NCBI RefSeq assembly: GCF_963676815.1
Contig: NZ_OY781365.1
Span: 1,460,501-1,524,500 of the forward strand
Origin: an uncultured Draconibacterium sp.
GTDB lineage: Bacteria; Bacteroidota; Bacteroidia; Bacteroidales; Prolixibacteraceae
Length of the DNA: 64,000 nt
Direction of reading: 5' to 3'
Of the stretch, positions 8,380 to 17,542 are shown one piece after another (position 1 is the first letter of the stretch; the number at the start of each line of letters is the position of its first letter). Below the pieces are notes generated by a model that was not told the origin of the DNA, searched no databases, and saw only the letters and a program-made list of their open reading frames with translations. A program made the position numbers and the translations under genes.

Positions 8380-10665
8380 TTAAAACGGGAAACCGATACT
8401 AAAATGAAAGCGTGTTTCGCTATCTTGATTATTTTGTGAAACCAGCAGTTGAATTGGTCCTAACAAAGAATCGTATTTTAAGCCAAAACTATAGCCCCAA
8501 ATATTATGACCAAATGGCTGTGTTGTTATATGGTCGAATAAATCCTGGTAAGTATCGGCAATAGATGCCACATTTACTTTTGTTGTAAGGTATAATCCGG
8601 TTGTTACTTCCCAACTTAGTGTCGATTTTGCCAAAGCATAGTTGTAGGTATAAATTTCGGCAAAATTAAATCCGGCCAGGTCTTTAAACTGCAATTTACT
8701 GGGGCCAAATTGTGATCCGCCCAACATATAAAGACCATTTGCGCCCGACTCTTTGGAGCTAAATCCTGCACCAGCCTGAAAATTATAGGTAAGTTTATCT
8801 GCAAAAGTTTTATACCAGTTATGATCAACCGACAGCGTAGCATATCGATGATTTATTTCACCAATTAAATAGTCGCGCGGCTCTGAAGTCTTTAAATCCA
8901 TTTGGCTGTTGGCCGATAAAATATGCTGAAAATTAATATTTAGCTTAATCCCTCTTTTCGGGAAATAAAGATCATCAGTAGTATTAACCCGATAATAAAG
9001 CTGATAGCCCCAATCATGTGATTTCAGGTAATCAAAATCAGCCTCCGGATATATTGATTGTAAATCGAGGCGTGGTGTTAAACGGTTGTATTTGTAAAAA
9101 GCATTGCCACCTAACTGATGGTTTAAGCCAAATAAATACTCTAGCCCGTATCCTCCGTCAAAATACCCACGTTTGTAGTTTCCCAGCCTTTTGCCGGCGT
9201 TATAAAACGGAAGTTTATAGCTATAACTATTCATAAAAAAATAATCTGTAAGCCTTTGTTTCTTTCCAACAAACTTATTCAGTTTAATCTCCATTCCGGG
9301 ATTTTCGGCAATGTTAACGGAAAACAACATACGTGTTGCCGGGGCAATCATATTTCGTAAGGTAAAGTTTGTGGTTATTCCCACACCTAAGTCATCGTCG
9401 TATCTCGGAGCCAGTTTTACCATTGCCCGCGGCGTTTCTTTAATGCTAAACAATAGGTTATAACTACCCGGTTCGGCCATTTCATATAGCGAATAGGTGA
9501 GTTTGGCGAAGTGCCTTGTTCCGTACATAAAATCAATGGCTTCATCAATATCTTTGTAGCTTACCGAGTCGCCTGCTTCCAATCCTGATTTTGACAAAAC
9601 AAAGCTTTTATTCAGGTATTGCAATCCTTCAATTTCTATGGCCGCCAATTTTATTCTTTTTGGTTGTTGAATTTTTTCAACGGGCTCAAAAATTCGATTG
9701 TTTTTTAGGGCAAGTGCTTTTAGCTGGTTAAATTGCTCGCGGGCGGCATCCTCCCCAGCTTGTTGAATTTCCATACCTTTCCCAAAATCGGCAGCTGTGT
9801 AATCGTGTAAATCAGGAATGATCAATACATCGCACTTAGGAAATTGTTCCCGTGCGTCAACTATTCCTCCCAAGGCTATCGATCGTTGTAAAATATCAGT
9901 CATCGAATTTATATCGTCAACCGTTATATCATTCTGGAAGCCGACATAAACACCTATAATAATATCTGCCCCCATGTTAATCGCTTCCTGAACCGGGAAA
10001 TTTCGGGCAACACCTCCGTCAACCAATAACATCGAGTCCATTTGTACGGGCGAAAAAACGGTTGGAATCGACATACTAGACCGAATTGCACGGACTAAAT
10101 CGCCGGAACTGTGCTCAATGGTTTCTCCCGAAATCATATCAACCGACATGCAGTGAAAAGGAATAGGCAGCTGATTAAAATCTTCGTGGGCAGTAAGTGG
10201 CCAAAACAGTTCGGAGAAATAGGCTTCCAGGTGTTGTCCGTTTATCAGTCCGGCAGGTAGGTTTACTTTATTTTCCCTGATCGGAATTTCAAACAGGTAC
10301 TTTTTGGTTTCCAGTTTTTCATCCATTGCAACGCTGCGCAACCGTTCTTTGTCGGTTAACAACAAATCCCAATTGGCATTTAAATTAATTTGTGTCAGGT
10401 CTTCGGCTGTGTATCCTGCAGCATACAAACTTCCAACAATGCTTCCCATACTTGTTCCGGTAATAATATCAGGAGTAATTCCGGCTTCTTCCAGAACCTT
10501 TAGCACACCAATGTGGGCAAGTCCTTTGGCTCCACCTCCGCTTAAAACCAAAGCAACTTTTGGTTTGTCCGATGTATTATTTTCTTGAGGATAGACAGGA
10601 TAAGCAGCCAATAGAAAAAATATAATGGCTACGAGAGAATAAGTTGTGAGGATTGAATTTTTCAT
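8380..10665 (-). CDS. Patatin-like phospholipase with POTRA and outer-membrane beta-barrel
   Basis: 761 residues. The signal peptide is about 1-27. The patatin domain (about 35-330) has the oxyanion motif LSGGGAKGLAHIG, the nucleophile Ser72 in GTSMGS, and the catalytic Asp216 in DGG, so an active Ser-Asp acyl hydrolase is predicted. A POTRA-like segment follows (about 335-395, with IEIEGLQYLNKSF). A C-terminal Omp85-type barrel (about 410-761) ends in SIGFPF. The architecture resembles PlpD/type Vd secreted patatins, although in Bacteroidota the lipase probably stays attached on the outer membrane. It likely acts on phospholipid at the cell envelope. Confidence 0.9.
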   Translation of the reverse strand: MKNSILTTYSLVAIIFFLLAAYPVYPQENNTSDKPKVALVLSGGGAKGLAHIGVLKVLEEAGITPDIITGTSMGSIVGSLYAAGYTAEDLTQINLNANWDLLLTDKERLRSVAMDEKLETKKYLFEIPIRENKVNLPAGLINGQHLEAYFSELFWPLTAHEDFNQLPIPFHCMSVDMISGETIEHSSGDLVRAIRSSMSIPTVFSPVQMDSMLLVDGGVARNFPVQEAINMGADIIIGVYVGFQNDITVDDINSMTDILQRSIALGGIVDAREQFPKCDVLIIPDLHDYTAADFGKGMEIQQAGEDAAREQFNQLKALALKNNRIFEPVEKIQQPKRIKLAAIEIEGLQYLNKSFVLSKSGLEAGDSVSYKDIDEAIDFMYGTRHFAKLTYSLYEMAEPGSYNLLFSIKETPRAMVKLAPRYDDDLGVGITTNFTLRNMIAPATRMLFSVNIAENPGMEIKLNKFVGKKQRLTDYFFMNSYSYKLPFYNAGKRLGNYKRGYFDGGYGLEYLFGLNHQLGGNAFYKYNRLTPRLDLQSIYPEADFDYLKSHDWGYQLYYRVNTTDDLYFPKRGIKLNINFQHILSANSQMDLKTSEPRDYLIGEINHRYATLSVDHNWYKTFADKLTYNFQAGAGFSSKESGANGLYMLGGSQFGPSKLQFKDLAGFNFAEIYTYNYALAKSTLSWEVTTGLYLTTKVNVASIADTYQDLFDHITTQPFGHNIWGYSFGLKYDSLLGPIQLLVSQNNQDSETRFHFSIGFPF

Positions 10666-10752
10666 GCCCCGATGGCTTAGTTAATTTCTGTTTTTCTTAA
10701 AATTAAAATAACCCGGGCCAAAACAAGACAATAATTCCGGCTCCTGTTTATT

Positions 10753-10929
10753 TTAATCGCATGAATTTAAGAAATTAACCAATTCGTGCACATCTTTTTT
10801 TGATGAAAATGGATAACCACCTTTGGTTTGTAATGAGTAAATATTATGATATAAAATACTCTCTTTCTGAGGTGTAGCATCTTCAATCATTGCAATCGCT
10901 TCCTGGTATAACTGGTCTCTGTTCTTCAT
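10753..10929 (-). CDS. Small hypothetical protein (58 aa)
   Basis: A complete 59-codon frame starts at an ATG (10929) and stops at TAA (10753). The product begins MKNRDQLYQEAIAMIED, continues with ESILYHNIYSLQTKGGYPF and ends HELVNFLNSCD. Its acidic/amphipathic composition is protein-like. It lies between the patatin gene and the LytTR regulator gene, on the same strand as both, with gaps of 87 and 60 bp. I recognise no family. It may be a small cytosolic helical protein. Confidence 0.5.
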   Translation of the reverse strand: MKNRDQLYQEAIAMIEDATPQKESILYHNIYSLQTKGGYPFSSKKDVHELVNFLNSCD

Positions 10930-10989
10930 TCTTACGCTAGTTTAACTGACAAATATATTATAATCTTACAGATAGTACCTGCATTTTAG

Positions 10990-11769
10990 TTATTTCCCAA
11001 CCCATTCTTTGAACTCGGTAGCTTTTAAGCGGCTAATCGTAATGGGCTCATCAAATGGCGGAATTAACCGCAAAATTAATTTGCCTCCAAAATGGTTTTC
11101 AAATTTTCGTATAGCATCAATGTGCACAATCGAACTCCGGTTGGTTCGAAAAAATAATTCAGGATCAAGCTGTTCCTCCAGCTTTTCAATAGTTAAATCA
11201 ATTACATGCTCTTTGCCCTGAAACGTTACTGCTGTAGTTACCCGGTTTTCGGTATAAAACCATGCCACATCCTCAACGTCGAGTTTAAAATACGATGTTG
11301 CTCCACTTATCAGAAAACGCTTTCGGTATTTCTTTTCTCCTGAAGAGATGGCCTGAAGCAGCTCTTTATAATCGGGCGCTGCCGCCGGGGTTTCGTTCGG
11401 TACCGAAATCATGTGTTCAAACTTTTCAATGGCCAAACGAAGCTTTTCTTCTTTCATCGGTTTTAGTAAATAATCGATGCTGTTTACCTGAAAAGCGCGC
11501 AGAGCAAATTCGTCGTAAGCTGTTGTAAAAATTACCATACTTTCAACATTCACCTGGTCGAATATCGAGAAACTAATACCATCGGTTAACTGAATATCCA
11601 TAAAAATCAAGTCGGGTGCCGGATTACTTTTCAGCCAGGTAACCGTACTTTTCACACTTTCAAACCAATCAACAATTTGCCAATCGGGCCGCAGTTTCTC
11701 AACCATTCCCCTTAGCAAACGGTAGTTGTGCAATTCATCTTCAACAATAATAACTCTCACAATCTGCAT
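10990..11769 (-). CDS. LytTR-family DNA-binding response regulator
   Basis: 259 residues. A CheY-type receiver (about 1-125) has acidic residues after VIIVEDE, the phosphoacceptor Asp58 in LIFMDIQL, Thr in IFTTAYDE and Lys in YLLKPMKEEKL. A LytTR domain occupies about residues 150-259 (VEDVAWFYTENRVTTA and FFRTNRSSIVHIDAIRKFE). It is the last gene of a run that begins with an RND pump and includes a LytS-type kinase immediately upstream, so it probably regulates that pump or a related envelope response. The gap to the kinase gene is 96 bp. Confidence 0.9.
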   Translation of the reverse strand: MQIVRVIIVEDELHNYRLLRGMVEKLRPDWQIVDWFESVKSTVTWLKSNPAPDLIFMDIQLTDGISFSIFDQVNVESMVIFTTAYDEFALRAFQVNSIDYLLKPMKEEKLRLAIEKFEHMISVPNETPAAAPDYKELLQAISSGEKKYRKRFLISGATSYFKLDVEDVAWFYTENRVTTAVTFQGKEHVIDLTIEKLEEQLDPELFFRTNRSSIVHIDAIRKFENHFGGKLILRLIPPFDEPITISRLKATEFKEWVGK

Positions 11770-11865
11770 TTTTAATTCAACTCGGCAATATTTTCGTGTA
11801 TTTTATACTACTGCAATATCTGCTATATTCTTTTATTCTACTGTAATCCATGTCGCACAAAACAA

Positions 11866-12936
11866 CTACAAAAGAGGCACTTTCACCTCGAAACGTTTTT
11901 CGTCGTACTGAACAACAATTTCTTTTTCTGTTAATATTTCGTATCGTTTTACCAGGTTTCTCAATCCTGTTTTTGTAGAATAAGAAGCGTCTCTTCGGTT
12001 CAAATTATTCGAAACCACCAGGCAATCATCCTCAACAAAGAGTTTTATTTCCAACGGCGTTTCGCGACTTGTAATGTTGTGTTTAATGGCGTTTTCTATT
12101 AGCAACTGCCCGGTTAACGGAGCAATTTCTTTGTCGAAAACATCGGTAGGCACAAGCGAATCAACATTAATTCCTTCGCCAAGGCGCTCTTTATGCAGGG
12201 CACAATAGGCTTTCATAAAATCAAGTTCCTCACCCAGTTTCACGAGGCGTTTATCTTTACTCTGCAAAACATACCTATACACATCGGTAAAGTTTTCGGT
12301 AAACTCAACTGCCACATCCGGATCGTATATGATTAACGATTTTAATACACTCAGGTTGTTAAACAGAAAATGTGGATTCAACTGGTCTTGCAACGAATTG
12401 TAATCCATTCGCAGTTTTTCGCGTTTCATTTCTGCAATTTGTTCCTGCGAATCGAACCACTTTTGCGTAAAACGTGCAATGGTTAACGAATTGGCCACCA
12501 TTTGAACAAAAACCAAACCGGTAACCATTCCCATTATAACACCCGAGCGCGAATCTTGAAGTGTTAGTTTTGGTTCGACAAAATACATAATGCCACGATG
12601 CGCGACATACAGAAATAATATCCCGACGCTGATTTGCAGAAATAGCCGCAGTTTTATTTTTTTAGGAACCGGCAGAAACCGCTCCAGTATATTATCGAGG
12701 ATTATTTGTAATTCGGCAGCTACATTAAAAGCCAGGATAACTACCACATAAATAATTGGCGGTATTTTAACCTGCAATTCTTCCGGTATTCGGGTAACAT
12801 ACGAAATAAAGTGCAGCACAAGTACAGCAATCACACTTATGATAGCAAAGCGCCCTAATATACTTAGTGGCTCGTAACTGGGCAGCCTCATTGCCAGGTT
12901 TTGCTTTTTCTTGCTATGTAACTCCAAACATTTCAT
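11866..12936 (-). CDS. LytS/YehU-type sensor histidine kinase
   Basis: 356 residues. Four predicted helices occupy about 25-165 (including FAIISVIAVLVLHFIS, VYVVVILAFNVAAEL and VIMGMVTGLVFVQM). The His_kinase domain (PF06580 type) has the phosphoacceptor His189 in DQLNPHFLFNN. It ends with an ATPase N-box (QLLIENAIKHN) and a GLRNL segment. It has no extracytoplasmic sensor domain, so it likely senses the membrane or intramembrane signals. It is 18 bp after the TolC gene and paired with the LytTR regulator downstream. Confidence 0.9.
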   Translation of the reverse strand: MKCLELHSKKKQNLAMRLPSYEPLSILGRFAIISVIAVLVLHFISYVTRIPEELQVKIPPIIYVVVILAFNVAAELQIILDNILERFLPVPKKIKLRLFLQISVGILFLYVAHRGIMYFVEPKLTLQDSRSGVIMGMVTGLVFVQMVANSLTIARFTQKWFDSQEQIAEMKREKLRMDYNSLQDQLNPHFLFNNLSVLKSLIIYDPDVAVEFTENFTDVYRYVLQSKDKRLVKLGEELDFMKAYCALHKERLGEGINVDSLVPTDVFDKEIAPLTGQLLIENAIKHNITSRETPLEIKLFVEDDCLVVSNNLNRRDASYSTKTGLRNLVKRYEILTEKEIVVQYDEKRFEVKVPLL

Positions 12937-12954
12937 CGTCGTTCAAACAATACT

Positions 12955-14346
12955 CTATTTTTCTTCTTCGGGCATATAAAGGTTACCGGTAACACTTTGC
13001 CATTTGGTTTTCAGCACCTCAAAATTGGCAATGGTTTGTGTTAACTGTGCTTTTGCCTGCACCCATTGTGCCTGCGCATTCAACATATCGGTGGTAGTAT
13101 TTAAACCAACCTCAAAACTTGCCTCGGTTTCTTCCATACTTTCCTCGGCCTCGTCAACACTTTTTTGTGCCAACCGAATGGATTCGAAGGCTTCTTCAAC
13201 CTGTACCTTTACCTGCATCACTTCAAGATTAATCAAATCATTTGTATGTTGCAAATCGGTTTCGGCCTGTTGCACTTTTAACTGGGCTGCCCGTTGTTTC
13301 TTTTTGCCCTGCCCCCACTGAAAAATCGGGATAGAAACCTGTGCTGCCAACATGGGCTGAAAATCAATTTCCTCATACAAATCTTTTACCCAGTAACTGG
13401 TGTATTGCGCACTTACTCCCACGGTTGGTAAATAATCAGCACGAGTAATTTTGGCATCTAACTCCGAAATCTCTTTTTGTTTTTCCAGAATCTTCAATTC
13501 ATTTCGGTTGTTGGTGGCCTGCACTAATCCATCTTCCAGGTTAAATAATTTTACCTTGTCATCAGTTTCGTGGCTAATTTGAATTTCGGTGTCCAAGGGT
13601 TGCCCCAAAATCTGATTTAGATACATTTTGGCAACTTTTAAACCGTTACGTGCTTTCAGTAAATTTAATTCGGCTTCGTTTTTTTGCACAGTTACCCGCA
13701 ACTTTTCACTTGCCGGTTGAAGTCCAACTTCGTACATGGCCGTCATTTGCTCTTCCAGTTCTGTAAGCATTTTTATGTACTCCCCGGCAATAATAATATT
13801 CTCTTCAACGGTTGCCACCTGCCAAAAAGCTCGGTCAGTTTCTTCAATCACTTCCGAGTATTTCATGTTTAAAGCCATTTCGGCAATTGAAACTCCTGCA
13901 TCTGCCTGCTGGTTTGAGTAGCGTATTTTTCCACCGGCATAAATTGCCTGATTCACTTCGAAACCACTATTTATAAGCGTTAAACTACCCAAATCAATAT
14001 TTATTCCCGGGTTCCAAACATCGCTGGTTCCTGAAAAATCTCCATTCATAGCAGCATCTTCACTATCGGCCGTTGGCAAAAAATAACCCGGCATGTTAAT
14101 CGCATCCATTCCCGGGCGATGCATTAATGATGACGAAAAACCAACGGAGGGTAGATAAGCCGTTCTGGCCACTTCTTGATTCACCAGCGCTTCGCGGTTT
14201 TGCAAGGCCGCATTTTTTAATTCTTTATTGAAAGCCACTGCCTGTTCGCGGCAATCTTCCAGTGTCATCACTGTTTGTGAATAACCGCTAAATGCCATCA
14301 GCAAAAAAACAGCTATGCCGGTTATATATTTTATTGATTGATTCAT
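12955..14346 (-). CDS. TolC-family outer-membrane channel of the RND pump
   Basis: 463 residues. The signal peptide is about 1-23 (cleavage after YSQ). Two OEP domains follow, with long heptad helices and the usual duplicated layout (VMTLEDCREQAVAFNKELKNA at the start, GVSAQYTSYWVKDLY mid-protein). It forms the outer-membrane duct for the RND permease encoded upstream. Unlike the tight RND-adaptor junction, 142 bp separate it from the permease gene. That gap contains a folded attenuator-like element, so its level may be set separately from the pump. Confidence 0.9.
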   Translation of the reverse strand: MNQSIKYITGIAVFLLMAFSGYSQTVMTLEDCREQAVAFNKELKNAALQNREALVNQEVARTAYLPSVGFSSSLMHRPGMDAINMPGYFLPTADSEDAAMNGDFSGTSDVWNPGINIDLGSLTLINSGFEVNQAIYAGGKIRYSNQQADAGVSIAEMALNMKYSEVIEETDRAFWQVATVEENIIIAGEYIKMLTELEEQMTAMYEVGLQPASEKLRVTVQKNEAELNLLKARNGLKVAKMYLNQILGQPLDTEIQISHETDDKVKLFNLEDGLVQATNNRNELKILEKQKEISELDAKITRADYLPTVGVSAQYTSYWVKDLYEEIDFQPMLAAQVSIPIFQWGQGKKKQRAAQLKVQQAETDLQHTNDLINLEVMQVKVQVEEAFESIRLAQKSVDEAEESMEETEASFEVGLNTTTDMLNAQAQWVQAKAQLTQTIANFEVLKTKWQSVTGNLYMPEEEK

Positions 14347-14380
14347 TCCTTTTTATCTTTTTAGATTGAATTCAGATTTT

Positions 14381-14451
14381 AAAAAAAAGTTAGCCTCGAT
14401 TCTTCTAACCAAAAAGGTTCGAAATTGTCGTCCCGCCGACAAAACCGAGGC
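14381..14451 (-). terminator. Three-way folded attenuator-like element between RND permease and TolC genes
   Basis: A GC-rich closing stem GCCTCG (14393-14398)/CGAGGC (14446-14451) encloses two hairpins. One is AACC-AAAAA-GGTT, extendable by TTC/GAA across a mismatch (14403-14423). The other is TTGTCG-TCCCGC-CGACAA (14425-14442). On the minus strand the closing stem is followed by T8 (plus positions 14381-14388). This looks like an internal terminator or mRNA-stability element lowering TolC expression. A dispersed palindromic repeat is the alternative. Confidence 0.6.
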
Positions 14452-14488
14452 AGCTTTTTCTACTCTCTATCTAAACTGCATAATTATA

Positions 14489-17400
14489 TTATGCTTCTTT
14501 TATTGCATTTAATTTATTGCCGTCAACCCGATACAAAACAGTGTAAAGTACCGGCACAACAACAAGTGTGATAACTGAGCCAATGGCTAAACCAAACATG
14601 ATTACGATGGCCGTTGAGTTAAACATCGAATCGGTAATCAGCGGCGCCATTCCTAAAATGGTTGTTAACGAAGCCATCATTACCGGGCGCAAACGCGATA
14701 ATGCTGCATCAATAGTAGCTTTCAGCCTATCTTTTCCTTCCCTGATATTGCGGTTGATTTCATCAAGCAGAACCACTGCATTTTTAATCATCATACCAAT
14801 TAATCCCAGGGCACCGATAATTCCGGCAAAAGTAAGGTAAACTCCTGTGGTTGCCAGTCCCAGCACAATACCTACAAACGCAAATGGCACCACAAGGAAA
14901 ATTATTATTGGCTGCTTCAGGTTATTAAATAAGCCAATGATAATAATGGCCATTAGCCCAATTGCCAAAGGCAAAAACATAAACAGCGCACTGTTTGCCT
15001 CGCCCGATCGCGCTGTAGCTCCTTCCCAGGTTAACTCGTAACCTTTGGGCAAGTCAATGGCTTCCACTTTATCCTGAAATTTTGCCTGAACCTCGGCAGC
15101 GGTATAGCCCTCGGCAGCATCGCACTGTGCTTTAATGGCCCGTTTGTTATCCAAACGATGTACAAGTTCGTAATCCCATGTTACTTTCAACGTATCAACA
15201 ATTTGCGAAAGAGGAACACTGGTGCGACTTTGTTGGCCCCAAACCGGAATATTCAGTAATTGCTCCACATTTTCAGCCACTTCGTTATCAGTTCGCAACA
15301 CAATTGGCATCATTTTATCGCCTTCGTAAATGGCTCCAATCGGACGACCGTTGGTAGCTACTAAAATTGAATTCCCCATGTCGGCACGCGACAAACCCAA
15401 TGGTTGCGCACGTTCAACCGAGTAAACGGGAACAATTTTTTTTGTTTGATTTTTCCAATCGTCGGTAACATGAATGGCAGACGGCTCGTCTAAAAATATC
15501 TTTTTAGCCTGATTGGCTAATTCTTTTAATACAGCCGGATCAGGCCCGGTAAACTGTGCTTCAATATCAGCATCAGAAAAGGCTGCACCATATTCCATCA
15601 CCCTAAAAAAAGCATCCGGGTAATTGGTACTCAGGTAGTGTTCAATTTCAGGAATAACTTCAGCCACCCTATCAGTATTGTCAGTTTCCACAATCAGGTC
15701 GCCATAATTTGAGCCACCGTTTTCCATATGTCGCATTAACAGGTAACGAGCCGGCGGACGCCCTAACGAAGCAGTAACAGACTTAATGCCTTCGATATCA
15801 AGAATATCCTTTTGAATTTGATTCAGGTCTTTTTCAACAGCCTCAATATCTGCCCCTTGTGGCAATTTATATTCGATAAAAAATTGGTCGTAATCAATTT
15901 TCGACATGAAGTCGACCTTTACAAAACGGAAGGACCAGAATGCAAAAATCAGAACGGCAAACGAACCCAATGCAAACATGTATTTATTGCGTATTGCCCA
16001 TTTTAAAGATTTGCCAAACAACTTATAAAGTCCGGTATCATAAGTTTCGGCATGCTCTCCTTTCGGACGTTCTTTACGGTAAAAATATTTGGCATTGAAT
16101 GGTGTTTGAATCATGGCAAATATCCAGCTTAAGGTAAGCGAAATAATAAGCACCGTAAACAACGAGGCCAGGAATTCGCCGGCTTCGTTGGGCGACATGC
16201 GCAAAGGTAAAAAGGCCAAAATGGCAACAGCCGTTGCACCAAGCAGCGGTAATGCTGTTTTTTGCGCTGTATTTACAAAGGCTTTGCTTCTGTCCATCCC
16301 CGATTTCAGGTCGACCAAAATTCCATCGGCAACAACAATGGCGTTGTCAACCAACATTCCCATAGCCAGAATAATGGCTGCCAGCGTTACACGATGTAAC
16401 GGAAGCCCAATAGCCATCATTACGATCAGGGTTCCCATAATCGTAAAAATTAAACCACTTGAGATGAGCAGTCCTGAACGGTATCCCATAGCAAACATTA
16501 ACACCACAATTACAATACCCACCGACATGGCAAGGTTCAGCATAAAATCTTTTACAGCATCATCAACGCGGTCGGGCTGGTAGTAAACCTGGTTAATCTC
16601 AATTCCAACCGGCAATTCTTTCTGAATTTCTGCCAGTTTTTCATCCAGTCGCTCACCCAGTTTTACAACATTAATTCCGCTTTCGTTCGACAAGCCCAGT
16701 GTTAATCCGGCTTTATCGTTGTAAAAAAGTGCCTCGTTTTTTGGCTCGAGATACGACCTTTCAATTGTTGCAATATCTCCTAAACGAAAATTTCCTCCTC
16801 CGGGAACCTGAATCAGAAGATTTTCAATTTCTTCAATTGATGATATTTTTTTTCCAACTCCAACACGAATCGACTCGTCGCCGGTTACAATAGAACCGGG
16901 ATTAATAATTGCCGTTTCGTTTTGAATGGCGGCAGCAATATACATGGGATTAATACTTAATCCGGCCAGCTTTTCAGGCGAGAAAACCACATCAACGGTT
17001 TCGGTTTGCTCGCCAAAAACTTGCGAACGACGTACACCATTTACACTTAACAATTCACGTTCTATATATTCGGTGTATTTTACCAACTCGTGATGCGAAT
17101 AACCGTCAGCTGTAATAGCATATAAAATACCATAAACATCGGCAAAATCATCGTTTACAATTGGTTCCATTGCTCCCGCCGGCAGCGAACCTTTTGCATC
17201 GTTAACCTTTCGGCGAAGATGATCCCAAAGTTGTGGCAACTGTGGTGTTTTAACCGTAGATTGAATATAAACGGTAATAAGCGACAAACCGGGGCGAGAA
17301 ACAGATTTTATTTCATCGATATTCTCCAGTTTCTGAATGGCTTTTTCAAGCGGATCGGTTATTTCAAGCTCAACCTCGTGTGCTGTGGCTCCCTGGTAAA

Positions 17401-17542
17401 CAGTTACAACTGTAGCTGCTTTAATCGGAATCTCGGCATCCTCAAGTTTACCTATGTTGTTGTATGCAATTATACCTCCGAGCAATACTGCAACCAGTAT
17501 GGTGGAAATCATTGCTTTTTGATTCAGTAACTTCTCCAGCAT
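14489..17542 (-). CDS. RND (AcrB/HAE1-like) efflux permease
   Basis: 1017 residues, the usual size. Helix 1 is at about 12-30, two large periplasmic loops follow, and the RND signature helix region has MAIGLPLHRVTLAAIILAMGMLVDNAIVVADG. Only the first Asp of the usual double-Asp proton relay is present (VDN instead of VDD). The C-terminal half repeats the layout, ending VITLVVVPVLYTVLYRVDG. It pumps small molecules from periplasm or inner membrane outwards using the proton gradient. The start overlaps the adaptor stop by 1 bp. Substrate class (drug or other) cannot be read from the sequence. Confidence 0.9.
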   Translation of the reverse strand: MLEKLLNQKAMISTILVAVLLGGIIAYNNIGKLEDAEIPIKAATVVTVYQGATAHEVELEITDPLEKAIQKLENIDEIKSVSRPGLSLITVYIQSTVKTPQLPQLWDHLRRKVNDAKGSLPAGAMEPIVNDDFADVYGILYAITADGYSHHELVKYTEYIERELLSVNGVRRSQVFGEQTETVDVVFSPEKLAGLSINPMYIAAAIQNETAIINPGSIVTGDESIRVGVGKKISSIEEIENLLIQVPGGGNFRLGDIATIERSYLEPKNEALFYNDKAGLTLGLSNESGINVVKLGERLDEKLAEIQKELPVGIEINQVYYQPDRVDDAVKDFMLNLAMSVGIVIVVLMFAMGYRSGLLISSGLIFTIMGTLIVMMAIGLPLHRVTLAAIILAMGMLVDNAIVVADGILVDLKSGMDRSKAFVNTAQKTALPLLGATAVAILAFLPLRMSPNEAGEFLASLFTVLIISLTLSWIFAMIQTPFNAKYFYRKERPKGEHAETYDTGLYKLFGKSLKWAIRNKYMFALGSFAVLIFAFWSFRFVKVDFMSKIDYDQFFIEYKLPQGADIEAVEKDLNQIQKDILDIEGIKSVTASLGRPPARYLLMRHMENGGSNYGDLIVETDNTDRVAEVIPEIEHYLSTNYPDAFFRVMEYGAAFSDADIEAQFTGPDPAVLKELANQAKKIFLDEPSAIHVTDDWKNQTKKIVPVYSVERAQPLGLSRADMGNSILVATNGRPIGAIYEGDKMMPIVLRTDNEVAENVEQLLNIPVWGQQSRTSVPLSQIVDTLKVTWDYELVHRLDNKRAIKAQCDAAEGYTAAEVQAKFQDKVEAIDLPKGYELTWEGATARSGEANSALFMFLPLAIGLMAIIIIGLFNNLKQPIIIFLVVPFAFVGIVLGLATTGVYLTFAGIIGALGLIGMMIKNAVVLLDEINRNIREGKDRLKATIDAALSRLRPVMMASLTTILGMAPLITDSMFNSTAIVIMFGLAIGSVITLVVVPVLYTVLYRVDGNKLNAIKEA

